A stretch of 64,000 nucleotides of DNA from Microbacterium sp. AK009 (GCF_013410955.1 NZ_JACCCG010000001.1:417605-481604), one strand, 5' to 3'; shown: positions 17,707 through 26,750, numbered from the stretch's first letter. Made by a program: numbers and translations. Notes: a model not told the origin generated them from the sequence alone.

Positions 17707-18551
17707 TGACCCAGCCCGCCCCGCTGCCTCAGCCGGCTGCGCCGCAGGAGTTCCCGCCGACGCTGCGCGAGGTGATGATCCGGCCGCAATGGATCGCGCT
17801 CCTGGCGCTCTCCCTCGTGGTCGCCGGCCTGTTCGCGTGGCTCGGCCAGTGGCAGCTCGGGCGGGCGATCGACACGGCGCCCCTTCCGCCGGGGGCGACC
17901 GAGCAGGTGCGCCCCCTGGACGAGGTGAGCGAGCCCGGCGAGTACCTCCCCGAGCCCTTCGTGGGGCAGCGCGTGAGCGTGAGCGGCTCGTGGGTACCCG
18001 GTGACTTCATCGTCGTCTCCTCCCGCTTCAACGACGGGGTCGAGGGCTACTGGGTGACCGGGCAGCTGCGCGTCGCCGACACCGTCACACCCACCTCGAT
18101 CGCCGTCGCGGTCGGATGGGCGCCGACGCAGGATGCCGCGGACGCGGCCGCCGAGCGCCTGAACGCCGACGTCGCGGGTGGGGCTTCTCCGATCGCGATC
18201 GAGGGGCGCCTCATCTCCGACGAGGGCGCGGTCCCGCCGCCGTCGGGCGCGGATCCGCAGACTTCGATCCGGATGTCGCCGGCCGCCCTCCTCTCGCGAT
18301 GGAGCGACACGGCGGGGCTGGAGGTCTACCGGTCGTACATCGTCGCCGAGGTGCCGCAGGGCGGGCTCGACCAGATCGTCTCGGCGCCGCCCGAGGCGGG
18401 GTCGGCGGTGAACTGGCTGAACATCTTCTACGCCGCCGAGTGGGTCATCTTCGCGGGCTTCGCGTTCTACCTCTGGTACCGGCTGGCCAAGGACGCCTGG
18501 GAGAAAGAGGTCGAGGACCTCGAAGACGCCCGCGCCGCGTCATCCGCCTGA
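17706..18551 (+). CDS. SURF1 family protein (cytochrome oxidase assembly)
   Basis: About 281 residues with the SURF1 layout: an N-terminal membrane helix (IALLALSLVVAGLFAWLG) followed by the conserved GQWQLGRA, a large extracytoplasmic domain (VSVSGSWVPGDFIVVSSRF), and a C-terminal helix (WVIFAGFAFYLWYRLAKDAW) with an acidic tail. SURF1 assists haem a insertion or assembly of cytochrome c oxidase at the membrane. ATG 17706 overlaps the guaB3 stop by one base; GTG 17703 is an alternative. It converges with the AraC gene, overlapping by 12 bases. Confidence 0.88.
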   Translation: MTQPAPLPQPAAPQEFPPTLREVMIRPQWIALLALSLVVAGLFAWLGQWQLGRAIDTAPLPPGATEQVRPLDEVSEPGEYLPEPFVGQRVSVSGSWVPGDFIVVSSRFNDGVEGYWVTGQLRVADTVTPTSIAVAVGWAPTQDAADAAAERLNADVAGGASPIAIEGRLISDEGAVPPPSGADPQTSIRMSPAALLSRWSDTAGLEVYRSYIVAEVPQGGLDQIVSAPPEAGSAVNWLNIFYAAEWVIFAGFAFYLWYRLAKDAWEKEVEDLEDARAASSA

Positions 18552-19442
18552 CGCCCGCTGCAGGTCCGCCGTCGGCGACAGCCGGTAGGCGGCCCGGTAG
18601 TCGCGCGAGAAGTGAGCCGCGCTGAGGTAGCCGACGGCCGAAGCCGCCTGCGACGCAGACCGCCCCTCGGTGAACATCGCACGCCGAGCCTCCCCGAGGC
18701 GGAGGCGCTTCAGGTATCGCATCGGAGTGAGCCCGGTGATCTCACGGAATCGCCGTGTCAGCGTCGCGGGGCTGATGTGACAGAGCGCCGCCGCTTCGTC
18801 GACCGTCCACGGACGCGCGAGGGCCGCCGCGAAGTGCTCGATCATCGTGCTGACGGTCTCGGCGTGAGCATGCTCGGCCGCGGCGTGCAGCCTCGCGGCC
18901 TGGTCGCTCTGCAGGAGCCGAAGGGTGAGTTCCCGGCTGATCAGGGGCAGAAGCACCGGGATGTCCTCGGGAGTGTCCAGGAGACCGAGGAGTCGGTCGA
19001 CGGCGTCGGCGATATCCGCCGTCGTCGTGCCCAGTCGCGGGGGCGTGGGCTCCTGTGCGGAGGGCGGGCGCGGGAGCTGGCCGGCGACCTCGGCGACGAT
19101 TGCGGGATCGAGCTGCCAGTTCAGGGAGAGGAAGTCGCCATTGGCGCCCGTGTCGACGACGCGGGCGATGATTGGCAGCTTGACCGGAGTGATGAGGAAC
19201 CGGTCCGGTCCCCACTCCAGGCCCCCGGAATCGCCGTCGATGGTCTGCTTGCGACCGTGGAGCACCATCGCAAGACACGGGGGGTAGCGCACGAACAGCA
19301 TCGGTGTCGGCGCGGTGGTGCGTCCGAGCGTGACTCCCAGCGACTCTGTGCGGCGGAGGCTCCCGATGTGACGGCGAGCCGTGTCGGCCGCCCGATCGAG
19401 AGTCGCCGTCGTGCGGGCATCCATCTGCCCATCAAACCTCAT
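18540..19442 (-). CDS. AraC-family regulator with AraC_N-type sensor domain
   Basis: 300 residues. The N-terminal cupin-like sensor (LFVRYPPCLAMVLHGRKQTI, FLITPVKLPIIARVV) matches the AraC_N family often found beside oxidoreductase genes. The C-terminal double HTH (about 200-298) includes WTVDEAAALCHISPATLTRRF, MRYLKRLRLGEARRAM and AASAVGYLSAAHFSRDYRAA. It is divergent from an SDR oxidoreductase gene, so it probably controls that gene. ATG 19442 was chosen; GTG 19445 is also in frame. Confidence 0.88.
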   Translation of the reverse strand: MRFDGQMDARTTATLDRAADTARRHIGSLRRTESLGVTLGRTTAPTPMLFVRYPPCLAMVLHGRKQTIDGDSGGLEWGPDRFLITPVKLPIIARVVDTGANGDFLSLNWQLDPAIVAEVAGQLPRPPSAQEPTPPRLGTTTADIADAVDRLLGLLDTPEDIPVLLPLISRELTLRLLQSDQAARLHAAAEHAHAETVSTMIEHFAAALARPWTVDEAAALCHISPATLTRRFREITGLTPMRYLKRLRLGEARRAMFTEGRSASQAASAVGYLSAAHFSRDYRAAYRLSPTADLQRASGG

Positions 19443-19457
19443 CACGCCCGCCGTTCC

Positions 19458-19513
19458 TGACGTTTTCCGTCAAGGTCCCGACGCGACGGGGCAAGCTCCC
19501 CGCGTCGTCGGGC
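19458..19513. promoter_or_regulatory. Operator-like palindromes between AraC and SDR genes
   Basis: TGACG, 5 bases, CGTCA (19458-19472) is a perfect inverted repeat. A second, imperfect one pairs CCCGACGCGACGGGG with CCCCGCGTCGTCGGG (19478-19513). These are candidate AraC-family binding sites or promoter elements. Confidence 0.45.
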
Positions 19514-19527
19514 AGGAGTCTTGAGAC

Positions 19528-20316
19528 ATGACCTCTTCTTCTGTCCCCACCCTTCCCCGCGACGAGCGTCTGGCCGGCCGCACGGCGATCGTGACCGGAT
19601 CCTCGAGCGGGATCGGCGAGGCGATCGCCCACGTCCTGGCCGCGTCCGGAGCCCACGTCGTCGTCCACGGCCGCAGCACAGCGCGCACCGAGGCGGTCGC
19701 CGCTGCCATCGGCGCGCGCGGCGGACGTGCCTCTGTCGTCATCGCCGACCTGGCCGAGAGCCCCACCGCCGCGCGGGACTTCGCCGCGCGGGCCGTCGAC
19801 GCCCTGGGCGGACGGGCCGACATCCTCGTCAACAACGCGGGGATCTTCCCCGTCGGACCGACCGCGGATCTTTCGGATGAGGATGTCGCGGCGCTCCTGG
19901 CGACCAACATCCGCGTTCCGCACGATCTCGTCGGGGCCCTGGCCCCAGCCATGGCCGAGCGCGGCGAGGGGGTTGTCGTGAACATCACCTCGTGGATGGC
20001 GAACGTGGGGACCCCGGCGGTGGGCCTGTACCCGGCGACGAAGGCCGCCCTCGACCATCTGACGAAGGCGTGGGCGGCCGAATACGGCCCGCAGGGTGTG
20101 CGCGTGAACTCCGTCGCCCCCGGCGCGACTCTGACCCCCGGGAACGCCGACGCCGCCGCGATCCTCGAGGCGATGACCGCCGGATCTCCGGCGGGCACGC
20201 CCGGACGCCCCGTCGACATCGCGTTCGCCGTCCGGTACCTCGCGTCGGACGAGGCGGCATACGTGCACGGTGCGACGATCGACGTCGACGGGGGAATCGT
20301 CTCCGCCCGCGTGTGA
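19528..20316 (+). CDS. Short-chain dehydrogenase/reductase (classical SDR)
   Basis: 262 residues. Cofactor motif VTGSSSGIGE (23-32), NNAG at about 107, catalytic Ser in NITSWMAN and the Tyr168-X3-Lys172 pair (YPATK) complete the classical SDR active site. The C-terminal GRPVDIAFAVRYLASDEAAYVHG and IDVDGGI are family-typical. An Arg in the beta2 region (VVHGRSTAR) suggests NADP(H) preference, which is inference. It is divergent from the AraC regulator. Substrate unknown. Confidence 0.93.
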   Translation: MTSSSVPTLPRDERLAGRTAIVTGSSSGIGEAIAHVLAASGAHVVVHGRSTARTEAVAAAIGARGGRASVVIADLAESPTAARDFAARAVDALGGRADILVNNAGIFPVGPTADLSDEDVAALLATNIRVPHDLVGALAPAMAERGEGVVVNITSWMANVGTPAVGLYPATKAALDHLTKAWAAEYGPQGVRVNSVAPGATLTPGNADAAAILEAMTAGSPAGTPGRPVDIAFAVRYLASDEAAYVHGATIDVDGGIVSARV

Positions 20317-20391
20317 CCCGCAGCCGTGTGAGCCGCCCCCGCACCTGGTTCGGCACCGAGACATCCGAATCGGGCCGGGGGCACCGGCCGG

Positions 20392-20397
20392 TAGACT
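20392..20397 (+). promoter_or_regulatory. -10 box TAGACT of a probable leaderless DUF3817-guaA transcript
   Basis: TAGACT ends six bases before the ATG at 20404; no SD is present. Confidence 0.5.
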
Positions 20398-20403
20398 CGG
20401 GAC

Positions 20404-20940
20404 ATGCCGCGTGCCCCGAAACTCGCCTCGTTTCCGGCGATCCGCGGAGCGCTGACCTTCTACCAGATCTGCTCGATCATCACCGGTGTGGGCCTGCTCC
20501 TGCTCGTCGCGGAGATGATCCTGAAGTACACCCCGCTGCACATCGAGTTGTTCGCGGGAGGCTCGGGCGGGTTCCTCTGGTTCGCGCCCGTCATCGCCGG
20601 CGCCGACTGCCTGTGGTGGTCGCTGTTCCTCCCCGCGACGAACAGCTGCGAGATGATCTCCACGGGTGACGGGTTCAACATCTCCCTGTTCATCCTCGTC
20701 GCGCACGGCTGGTTCTACGTCGTGTACCTCTTCGCGTGCTTCCGCATCTGGAGCCTCATGCGCTGGCCGTTCCTGCGCTTCATCACCCTCGCCCTCGGCG
20801 GCGTCGTGCCGCTGCTGTCCTTCTTCATGGAGGCGCGGGTGGCTCGCGAGGTCCGCCGCTACCTCGCTGAGCGCGAGGCCCAGGCCGCGGCCGCGGCATC
20901 CGAATCTCCCACCGTCCCCGCTTCGGAAGGCACCCGGTGA
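20404..20940 (+). CDS. DUF3817 membrane protein
   Basis: 178 residues, with three or four membrane helices and the DUF3817 pattern ([60 protein letters not shown]). Function is unknown. It is frequently found next to guaA in Actinobacteria. Here the guaA GTG overlaps its stop by four bases (GTGA), so the two are translationally coupled. The C-terminal tail is Ala/Glu/Ser-rich and cytoplasmic. Confidence 0.9.
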   Translation: MPRAPKLASFPAIRGALTFYQICSIITGVGLLLLVAEMILKYTPLHIELFAGGSGGFLWFAPVIAGADCLWWSLFLPATNSCEMISTGDGFNISLFILVAHGWFYVVYLFACFRIWSLMRWPFLRFITLALGGVVPLLSFFMEARVAREVRRYLAEREAQAAAAASESPTVPASEGTR

Positions 20941-22517
20941 CCGAACAGACCGAGACGTCGCAGCGTCCCGTCCTCGTCGTCGACTTCGGCGCGCAGTACG
21001 CGCAGCTGATCGCCCGGCGGGTCCGCGAGGCCGGGGTGTACAGCGAGATCGTGCCGCACACCGCTACGCCCGACGAGATCGCCGCGCGCGAGCCCGTCGG
21101 CATCATCCTCTCCGGCGGACCTTCGTCGGTGTACGAGGACGGCGCTCCGGCTCTCGACCCGGGTGTCCTCGAACTCGGGGTCCCGACCCTGGGCATCTGC
21201 TACGGCTTCCAGGCCATGGCGAAGGCCCTCGGCGGGGAGGTCGCTCACACCGGTCTCCGCGAATACGGGGCCACCGACGCCACGATCGTCGCTGAGGGGA
21301 CGCTGCTCGAGGGCCAGCCCGCCGCGCAGAACGTCTGGATGAGCCACGGCGACCAGGTCGCCAAAGCACCGGAGGGCTTCGACGTGCTCGCCCGCACCGC
21401 CGCGACCCCGGTCGCCGCGTTCGCGAACGACGCCCGGCGGCTGTACGGCGTGCAGTGGCATCCCGAGGTGAAGCACACCGACCACGGTCAGGCGGTGCTC
21501 GAGAACTTCCTGCACAAGGCCGCAGGCCTCCCCGCCGACTGGAACAGCGGCAACGTCATCGCCGAGCAGGTCGAGAAGATCCGCGCCCAGGTCGGCGGCG
21601 CCCGCGTCATCTCGGCCCTGTCGGGCGGGGTCGACTCGGCGGTCTCGACGGCGCTCGTGCACCGCGCGGTCGGCGACCAGCTGACGGCGATCTTCGTCGA
21701 CCACGGGCTGCTGCGGAAGGGCGAGCGCGAGCAGGTCGAGAACGACTACGTCGCCTCCACCGGTGTGCGGCTGGTCACCGTCGACGCGCGCGAGCAGTTC
21801 CTCGCCGCGCTCGAAGGGGTTTCTGACCCGGAGCAGAAGCGCAAGATCATCGGGCGCGAGTTCATCCGCGCGTTCGAGGCCGCCGAGCGAGATCTCGTCG
21901 CCGAGGCGGCGGCCGACGGCGAACCGATCCGGTTCCTCGTGCAGGGCACGCTCTATCCCGACGTCGTGGAGTCGGGCGGTGGCACGGGGGCGGCCAACAT
22001 CAAGTCGCATCACAACGTCGGGGGCCTTCCCGAAGATCTGCAGTTCGAGCTCGTCGAGCCGCTGCGCACCCTGTTCAAGGACGAGGTCCGCGCGATCGGG
22101 CGCGAGCTCGGCCTCCCGGAGGCGATCGTCGCGCGCCAACCGTTTCCGGGCCCCGGCCTCGGCATCCGGATCGTGGGTGAGGTCACCGCTGACCGTCTCG
22201 AGATTCTGCGTGACGCCGACGCGATCGCGCGGGCCGAGCTGACCAAGGCGGGCCTCGACGGGGAGATCTGGCAGTGCCCCGTGGTGCTCCTGGCCGATGT
22301 GCGCTCGGTCGGCGTGCAGGGGGATGGCCGCACCTACGGGCATCCGATCGTCCTTCGCCCGGTGTCGTCGGAGGATGCGATGACGGCGGACTGGACGCGC
22401 CTGCCCTACGACGTGCTGTCGAAGATCTCCAACCGCATCACCAACGAGGTCCGCGAGGTCAACCGGGTGGTGCTCGACGTCACGTCCAAGCCCCCCGGCA
22501 CCATCGAGTGGGAGTGA
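20937..22517 (+). CDS. guaA: GMP synthase (glutamine-hydrolysing)
   Basis: 526 residues, converting XMP to GMP with glutamine and ATP. The N-terminal class I amidotransferase domain contains nucleophile Cys88 in LGICYGFQ and the His/Glu pair in VQWHPEVKH. The synthetase domain has the PP-loop SGGVDSAV and the C-terminal dimerisation region ends [10 protein letters not shown], the canonical end. The start is GTG at 20937, overlapping DUF3817. With guaB and guaB3 it gives the window the full IMP-to-GMP branch. Confidence 0.98.
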   Translation: MTEQTETSQRPVLVVDFGAQYAQLIARRVREAGVYSEIVPHTATPDEIAAREPVGIILSGGPSSVYEDGAPALDPGVLELGVPTLGICYGFQAMAKALGGEVAHTGLREYGATDATIVAEGTLLEGQPAAQNVWMSHGDQVAKAPEGFDVLARTAATPVAAFANDARRLYGVQWHPEVKHTDHGQAVLENFLHKAAGLPADWNSGNVIAEQVEKIRAQVGGARVISALSGGVDSAVSTALVHRAVGDQLTAIFVDHGLLRKGEREQVENDYVASTGVRLVTVDAREQFLAALEGVSDPEQKRKIIGREFIRAFEAAERDLVAEAAADGEPIRFLVQGTLYPDVVESGGGTGAANIKSHHNVGGLPEDLQFELVEPLRTLFKDEVRAIGRELGLPEAIVARQPFPGPGLGIRIVGEVTADRLEILRDADAIARAELTKAGLDGEIWQCPVVLLADVRSVGVQGDGRTYGHPIVLRPVSSEDAMTADWTRLPYDVLSKISNRITNEVREVNRVVLDVTSKPPGTIEWE

Positions 22518-22685
22518 GGCCGTGCCGGCGCGGGGTGCCGGCGGCGTGCGGGGTGCCGGCGGCGTGCGGGTTGCCTGCGGTGTGCGGGGTGATCGACGCA
22601 CCGGAGGACCGATCGCGCGCGAGCGACCTCCCGTGAGCGGATCTCCTCCCGTGCGCCCGGCCTGCCCCGAGAGGAAGATGGAACG
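22518..22685. other. Intergenic region with short direct repeats
   Basis: After guaA the word GTGCCGGCGGCGTGCGGG recurs two to three times with small changes (about 22535-22585). No gene was seen. Confidence 0.5.
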
Positions 22686-24074
22686 GTGACCGTCTTCCCC
22701 GATGCCGAGTACGTCATCCTCTCCAGCCGGCTGATCCCCGACCGGGACGGCGGGTACACCCTCGCAACCCTCGCGCGGGCGCGGCAGATGGCTGCCGCCG
22801 GCGTGCACGGCGGGCGAGGGCCGCTCCTCCTCACCGTCGATCCGGGCACCCCCGAGGAGCACGCGCACCACCGCGCCGTCTTCGACGGACGTGACCTCAT
22901 CCTCGGCGTCGACCGCATGCGGAACCTCTTCGACGAGGCGATCGGAGCGGATGGCGGTGCCGCCGCGTGGCTGCTCGATGCCGCGCGCCCCGGCGATGCC
23001 GATCCGGCCCTGCAGTACCGGGCGGTGCCCGGCGATCGCCCGGCCCTGTCGCTTCCCGTCATTCCCGACGACCCCGACTGGCACATCACCACCGCCCCGA
23101 TCGCCGTGCACGGTCCGGATGGGCGGGTGCGCGGCATCCTGTCCGGGTTCGGTGCGCTGTACCGCGCGTGGCTGGAACATGTGACGGCAGGACTTCGGGC
23201 GGGTGACCCGGCGCGGCCCGTCATCGTCGTGTGCGAGTCGCGACAGCTCGGCGAGCTGCTCGCCGGGTGGGACGACCCCGATGTGCGGCTGCTGCACTCG
23301 ATCCACACCGTGCACATGGAGCCGCCGTACACGCTCGACGCCGAGACGAACGCACTGTGGGAGCGCTGGTTCAGCGTCGCCGAGCGCTTCGATGCGGTGC
23401 TCTGGCCCACCGTGGCGCAGCGCGACGCGATCCAGGAGCGGTTCGGGGCGTCGGATGTGCACATCGTCGTGCCGAACGCGGTGCCCGCCGCCTCGGCGGT
23501 CGCGCCGCTCGCCGGCCGCGATCCGAACCAGGTCGTGATGCTCAACCGCCTGGCGTTCCAGAAGCGCGTCGATCATGCCGTGCGCGCGTTCGCCGGCGTC
23601 ATCCGTGTTCTTCCCGAGGCGCGGCTCGATATCTACGGCGACGGGCCGCTGCGCGAAGAGGTGCAGGCGCTCATCGACGAGCTCGGAGTCGGTTCGCACG
23701 TGGTGCTGCGCGGATCCACGGATGACCCGGAGCGCGTGCTCGATCACGCCGCCGTGTTCCTCTCCACCTCTCGGCACGAGGGCCAGGGGCTGTCGCTGGC
23801 GGAGGCGCTGGTGCGCGGGTGCCCGGTGGTCGCCTATGACGCACCCTTCGGACCGGCCGAGGCGCTCGCCGGCGGAGGCGGACTGCTCGCGCCGAACGGC
23901 GACATCGAGGCGATGACGCAGGCCCTGGTGCGTGTGCTCACCGACCTCGACCTGCGCCACCGGCTCTCGGTCGAGGCCGTCGAGGCGGCGCGGCGCATCG
24001 AGCCCGAGCACGTGATGACGGCGCTGGCCGGCGCGGTGCGCGACGTGCTGGCGAGGCCGTCCCGGCGGGTGTGA
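22686..24074 (+). CDS. Glycosyltransferase, GT4-like
   Basis: 462 residues. The C-terminal GT-B half is clear: VVMLNRLAFQKRVDHAVRAF, LDIYGDGPLREEVQALIDEL, and the donor-sugar site EGQGLSLAEALVRGCPVVAYD with the E-X7-E spacing. The N-terminal half (VILSSRLIPDRDGGYTLATL; SIHTVHMEPPY) resembles poly(glycerol-phosphate) glucosyltransferase-like proteins of Gram-positive walls. It is cytoplasmic and probably acts on a cell-surface or secondary polymer. The GTG start follows GAGGAAG. It is not obviously operonic; a tandem-repeat region follows. Confidence 0.85.
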   Translation: MTVFPDAEYVILSSRLIPDRDGGYTLATLARARQMAAAGVHGGRGPLLLTVDPGTPEEHAHHRAVFDGRDLILGVDRMRNLFDEAIGADGGAAAWLLDAARPGDADPALQYRAVPGDRPALSLPVIPDDPDWHITTAPIAVHGPDGRVRGILSGFGALYRAWLEHVTAGLRAGDPARPVIVVCESRQLGELLAGWDDPDVRLLHSIHTVHMEPPYTLDAETNALWERWFSVAERFDAVLWPTVAQRDAIQERFGASDVHIVVPNAVPAASAVAPLAGRDPNQVVMLNRLAFQKRVDHAVRAFAGVIRVLPEARLDIYGDGPLREEVQALIDELGVGSHVVLRGSTDDPERVLDHAAVFLSTSRHEGQGLSLAEALVRGCPVVAYDAPFGPAEALAGGGGLLAPNGDIEAMTQALVRVLTDLDLRHRLSVEAVEAARRIEPEHVMTALAGAVRDVLARPSRRV

Positions 24075-24104
24075 GCGCGTCGCGCCGCGCCGCGCGCGCC
24101 TCGC

Positions 24105-24535
24105 GCCGCACGCCATGGGTGCCGCCCGCGCGCTTCGCGCGCCCCGCATCTCGCCTTCGTGAGGATTTTTGCTCTTCGCGCGGATCGGAGAGCCCCTTCC
24201 GGTCCGCGTGAGCGCGAATCTCTTCGTGAACGCGGGGAAGCGGTGCGGCCCGCGCCGCGCGCGCTTCGCGCGCCCCGCATCTCGCCTTCATGAGGCTTTT
24301 CGGTCTTCACGCGGATCGGAGAGCCCCTTCCGGTCCGCGTGAGCGCGAATCTCTTCGTGAACGCGGGAAAGCGGTCCGGCCCGCGCCGCGCGCGCCGCGC
24401 GCCCACGCTTCTCGCCTACATGAGGATCTTCGGTCTTCACGCGGAGCGGAGAGCCCCTTCCGCGCCGCGTGAGCGCGGATTCCCGCGTGAGCGCGGGGAG
24501 GGAAGCGCGAACGCGGGGAGAAGCCGCCCCACTCT
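24105..24535. repeat. Three tandem copies of a 131-bp intergenic repeat
   Basis: The unit containing CCCCGCATCTCGCC, TGAGG, TCTTC, a hairpin CGCGGATCGG...CCGGTCCGCG, and GTGAGCGCGAATCTCTTCGTG recurs three times. The TGAGG anchors are at 24160, 24291 and 24421 (131 and 130 bases apart). Units 1 and 2 are nearly identical; unit 3 is more diverged. The region between the glycosyltransferase and clpP genes (about 530 bases) holds no convincing gene; the open frames across it are repeats of one another. Confidence 0.85.
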
Positions 24536-24603
24536 GCGCTGAGCCGATCTGCCCAGGGCGGCGCGGGCGGCCGGGCCCGCGGCATCCGTCGCACGATGAG
24601 TGC

Positions 24604-25233
24604 ATGTCAGACACTCCCCGCCCTCCGGCGTTCGGTCCCGAGACCCGACGCGAACTGTTCCACCACCGGGTGCTCGTGCTCGACGGTGCGCTCGACGACG
24701 ACAACGGCACGCTGCTCACCACGCAGCTGCTCACCCTCGCGGCCGAGGATGAGGCCGCCGACATCGCCCTGTGGATCCACTCTCCCGGCGGATCGGTGCC
24801 GGCCATGCTCGCGATCCGCGACGTGATGCGGCTGATCCCCAATGACGTCGCCACCCTCGCCCTCGGCATGGCCGCCAGCGCCGGGCAGTTCCTGCTCTCG
24901 GCCGGGACGAAGGGCAAGCGCCGCGCCCTCCCGCATGCGCGGGTGCTGATGCACCAGGGTTCGGCGGGCATCGGCGGGTCGGCGGTCGAGGTGGAGATGC
25001 AGGCCGACGACCTCCGCCACACGCGCGACACCGTCCTCGCACTTATCGCCGACGACACCGGGCAGCCCGTGGCGCGGGTCTTCGACGACTCGCTCCACGA
25101 CCGCTGGTACACCGCCGCCGAGGCGCAGGCCTACGGCTTCATCGACGGGATCGTCGACGGCTTCGACCAGGTCGTGCCGCGCCGCCGGCGGCCGGCCGGT
25201 CTCAGCGTCAGCGCATCGGAGGTGGCGGCGTGA
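24604..25233 (+). CDS. clpP: ClpP-like serine protease subunit with intact catalytic triad
   Basis: 209 residues of ClpP fold. The catalytic triad is complete: Ser92 in GMAASAG, His117 in LMHQG, Asp166 in LHDRW, with the canonical Ser-His (25) and His-Asp (49) spacings. SPGGSV forms the oxyanion-side loop. The C-terminal tail is basic (PRRRRPAG). The ATG at 24604 was chosen because upstream codons lie in the tandem repeat. It is followed with a GTGA overlap by a second ClpP paralogue. No clpX or clpC is nearby, so this is probably an accessory ClpP locus rather than the housekeeping clpP1P2. Confidence 0.9.
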   Translation: MSDTPRPPAFGPETRRELFHHRVLVLDGALDDDNGTLLTTQLLTLAAEDEAADIALWIHSPGGSVPAMLAIRDVMRLIPNDVATLALGMAASAGQFLLSAGTKGKRRALPHARVLMHQGSAGIGGSAVEVEMQADDLRHTRDTVLALIADDTGQPVARVFDDSLHDRWYTAAEAQAYGFIDGIVDGFDQVVPRRRRPAGLSVSASEVAA

Positions 25234-25817
25234 GCGGGTACACGATCCCGAACGTGGTGGCGCAGCATCCGCGGGGAGATCGCATCATGGATGTCTACTC
25301 GCACCTTCTCGCAGAACGCGTGGTCTACCTCGGCACCGCCATCGACGCGGGCGTCGCGAACGCCCTCATCGCCCAGCTGCTGCACCTGGACGCCGACAGC
25401 CCGGAGCGCGACATCCAGCTCTACATCAACTGCGAGGGCGGCGACCCCGCGGCGATGCTCGCGATCTACGACACGATGCAGCACGTGCGGCCGGATGTCG
25501 CGACGACCGTCGTCGGGCAGGCGATCGGCGTCGGGGCGGTGCTGCTGGCCACCGGCGCCGCCGGGAAGCGGGCTGTGCTCCCGCACGCGCGCGTCGTGCT
25601 GCATCAGCCTGCCGGTCAGGGTCGCGGCGCGATCCCCGACTTGATCCTCCAGGCCGACGAGCTCGTGCGGGTGCGCGGTGAAGTCGAGGAGATCCTCGCG
25701 CGGCACACCGGTGTCGATGCGGCGAAACTCCGCGTCGACACCGACCGCGACCGTGTCTTCACCGCTGCCGCGGCCGTGGACTACGGCCTGGCCGACACGG
25801 TCCTCGAGCGGGCGTAG
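25230..25817 (+). CDS. ClpP paralogue lacking the catalytic serine (ClpR-like)
   Basis: 195 residues, closely ClpP-like end to end (MDVYSHLLAERVVYLGTAID, VANALIAQLLHLDADSPERD, LYINCEGG, AGKRAVLPHARVVLHQPAG, DTDRDRVFTAAAAVDYGLAD). His125 and Asp174 are kept at canonical spacing, but the nucleophile position 25 residues before the His is Gly100 (GQAIGVGA where ClpP has GQAASMGA). It should therefore be proteolytically dead, as in the ClpR subunits of cyanobacteria and plastids. The GTG overlaps the preceding clpP by four bases, so the two are probably made in fixed ratio and may form a mixed tetradecamer. Confidence 0.88.
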   Translation: MSGYTIPNVVAQHPRGDRIMDVYSHLLAERVVYLGTAIDAGVANALIAQLLHLDADSPERDIQLYINCEGGDPAAMLAIYDTMQHVRPDVATTVVGQAIGVGAVLLATGAAGKRAVLPHARVVLHQPAGQGRGAIPDLILQADELVRVRGEVEEILARHTGVDAAKLRVDTDRDRVFTAAAAVDYGLADTVLERA

Positions 25818-25828
25818 CCGCCGCGGGT

Positions 25829-26018
25829 CCTCAACTCCTGCATTTCGGGTCGTCGGGCACCGGATTGCGGTCGCTGAGCCACGCCCGGCGCCGGAATGCA
25901 GGAGTTAGGGACAGGCCCGCCCTCGCACTCACCTGCGCAACTCCTCTCATTCGCCTCGCGCAGCCCGCGTTTCCAGCCGATCGGCGCCCCCCGCCCCCGA
26001 ATCTGAGGAGTTATGCAG
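25829..26018. repeat. Two consecutive imperfect inverted repeats with AACTCCT arms
   Basis: Element A pairs TCAACTCCTGCATTTC (about 25831-25846) with GGAATGCAGGAGTTAGG (25893-25909). Element B pairs GCAACTCCTCTCATTCG (25937-25953) with CGAATCTGAGGAGTTATGC (25999-26017). They lie between the clpP pair and the convergent MBL gene and may serve as terminators. Confidence 0.7.
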
Positions 26019-26727
26019 ACGCCGCCGCCCGCACCGCCGCCACCGCATCGGCGGGCCGGCCGCGCCAGGGCGCGCCGTGGCCGGGAAGGATCCACTCCAC
26101 GTCCAGCGCGGCGAGCCGGTCGAGCGAGGCGAGGGCCTCGGCCGGCTCATCGGTGAAGGGGGCGGGCTGCGGTCCGACCTCGCCGGTGAGCACCGACCGT
26201 GTCGTGAGGGCGTCACCGACGAACGCCGCCCGCACCGCGGGAACATACACCGCGACGCTCCCGGGGGAGTGGCCCGGCAGCGCGACGATCCGCGGATCGC
26301 CGGGAAGGGGAAGCACCTGGCCGTCGACGATCTCGACGACCTCGGTGAGGTGCCGGGTACGCGCCCCGCCCTTGCGCGCGGCGTAGAGGAAGAAGCCGAC
26401 GAGGGCGCCGAGGCGCTTCCGACCCATCGCCGTCGGCGGCTTCGGGCCGCCCTTCGCCCGCTCCGCGTCGGCAGCGTGCACGTACACGGGCACACCGTGC
26501 TCGCGCCGCAGGCGCTCGGCGAAACCGAGGTGATCGCTGTCCCCGTGGGTGAGGATGACCCCGCGGATGTCGCTGAGGCCGCGTCCCATCGCGCCAAGCT
26601 CGCGCAGCAGGTCGCGCCAGTGCCCGGGGAGTCCGGCGTCGATCAGGGTGATCCCGTCGGCGGTCTCGACGAGGTAGGCCGCGACGATGTCGTTGCCGAT
26701 GCGGCGGAGCTGGGGGGCGAGTCGCAT
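26011..26727 (-). CDS. MBL-fold metallo-hydrolase
   Basis: 238 residues with the metallo-beta-lactamase fold: metal motif THGDSDHLGF (the HXHXDH equivalent with Gly-Asp in the middle), LPGHSPGSVAVYV (third metal His), FVGDAL (bridging Asp) and PGHGAPW (last His). The N-terminus VAAYLVETADGITLIDAGLPG is typical of glyoxalase-II/quorum-quenching-like branches. The ATG at 26727 has AGAGAAG upstream. It is divergent from a TetR regulator with shared palindromes. Substrate unknown. Confidence 0.88.
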   Translation of the reverse strand: MRLAPQLRRIGNDIVAAYLVETADGITLIDAGLPGHWRDLLRELGAMGRGLSDIRGVILTHGDSDHLGFAERLRREHGVPVYVHAADAERAKGGPKPPTAMGRKRLGALVGFFLYAARKGGARTRHLTEVVEIVDGQVLPLPGDPRIVALPGHSPGSVAVYVPAVRAAFVGDALTTRSVLTGEVGPQPAPFTDEPAEALASLDRLAALDVEWILPGHGAPWRGRPADAVAAVRAAASA

Positions 26728-26750
26728 TGCCGTCTTCTCTCTAGGTGGAT

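Noticed and set aside
20859-24149. Minus-strand open frame of about 1,100 codons
   Set aside because: It lies opposite guaA and the glycosyltransferase gene; composition is Arg/Gly/Asp-biased and no family is recognisable.
24105-24535. Short proteins repeated in the 131-bp units
   Set aside because: The apparent Arg/Ala-rich peptides are repeats in several frames and both strands, with no SD or promoter; the DNA repeat is the feature.
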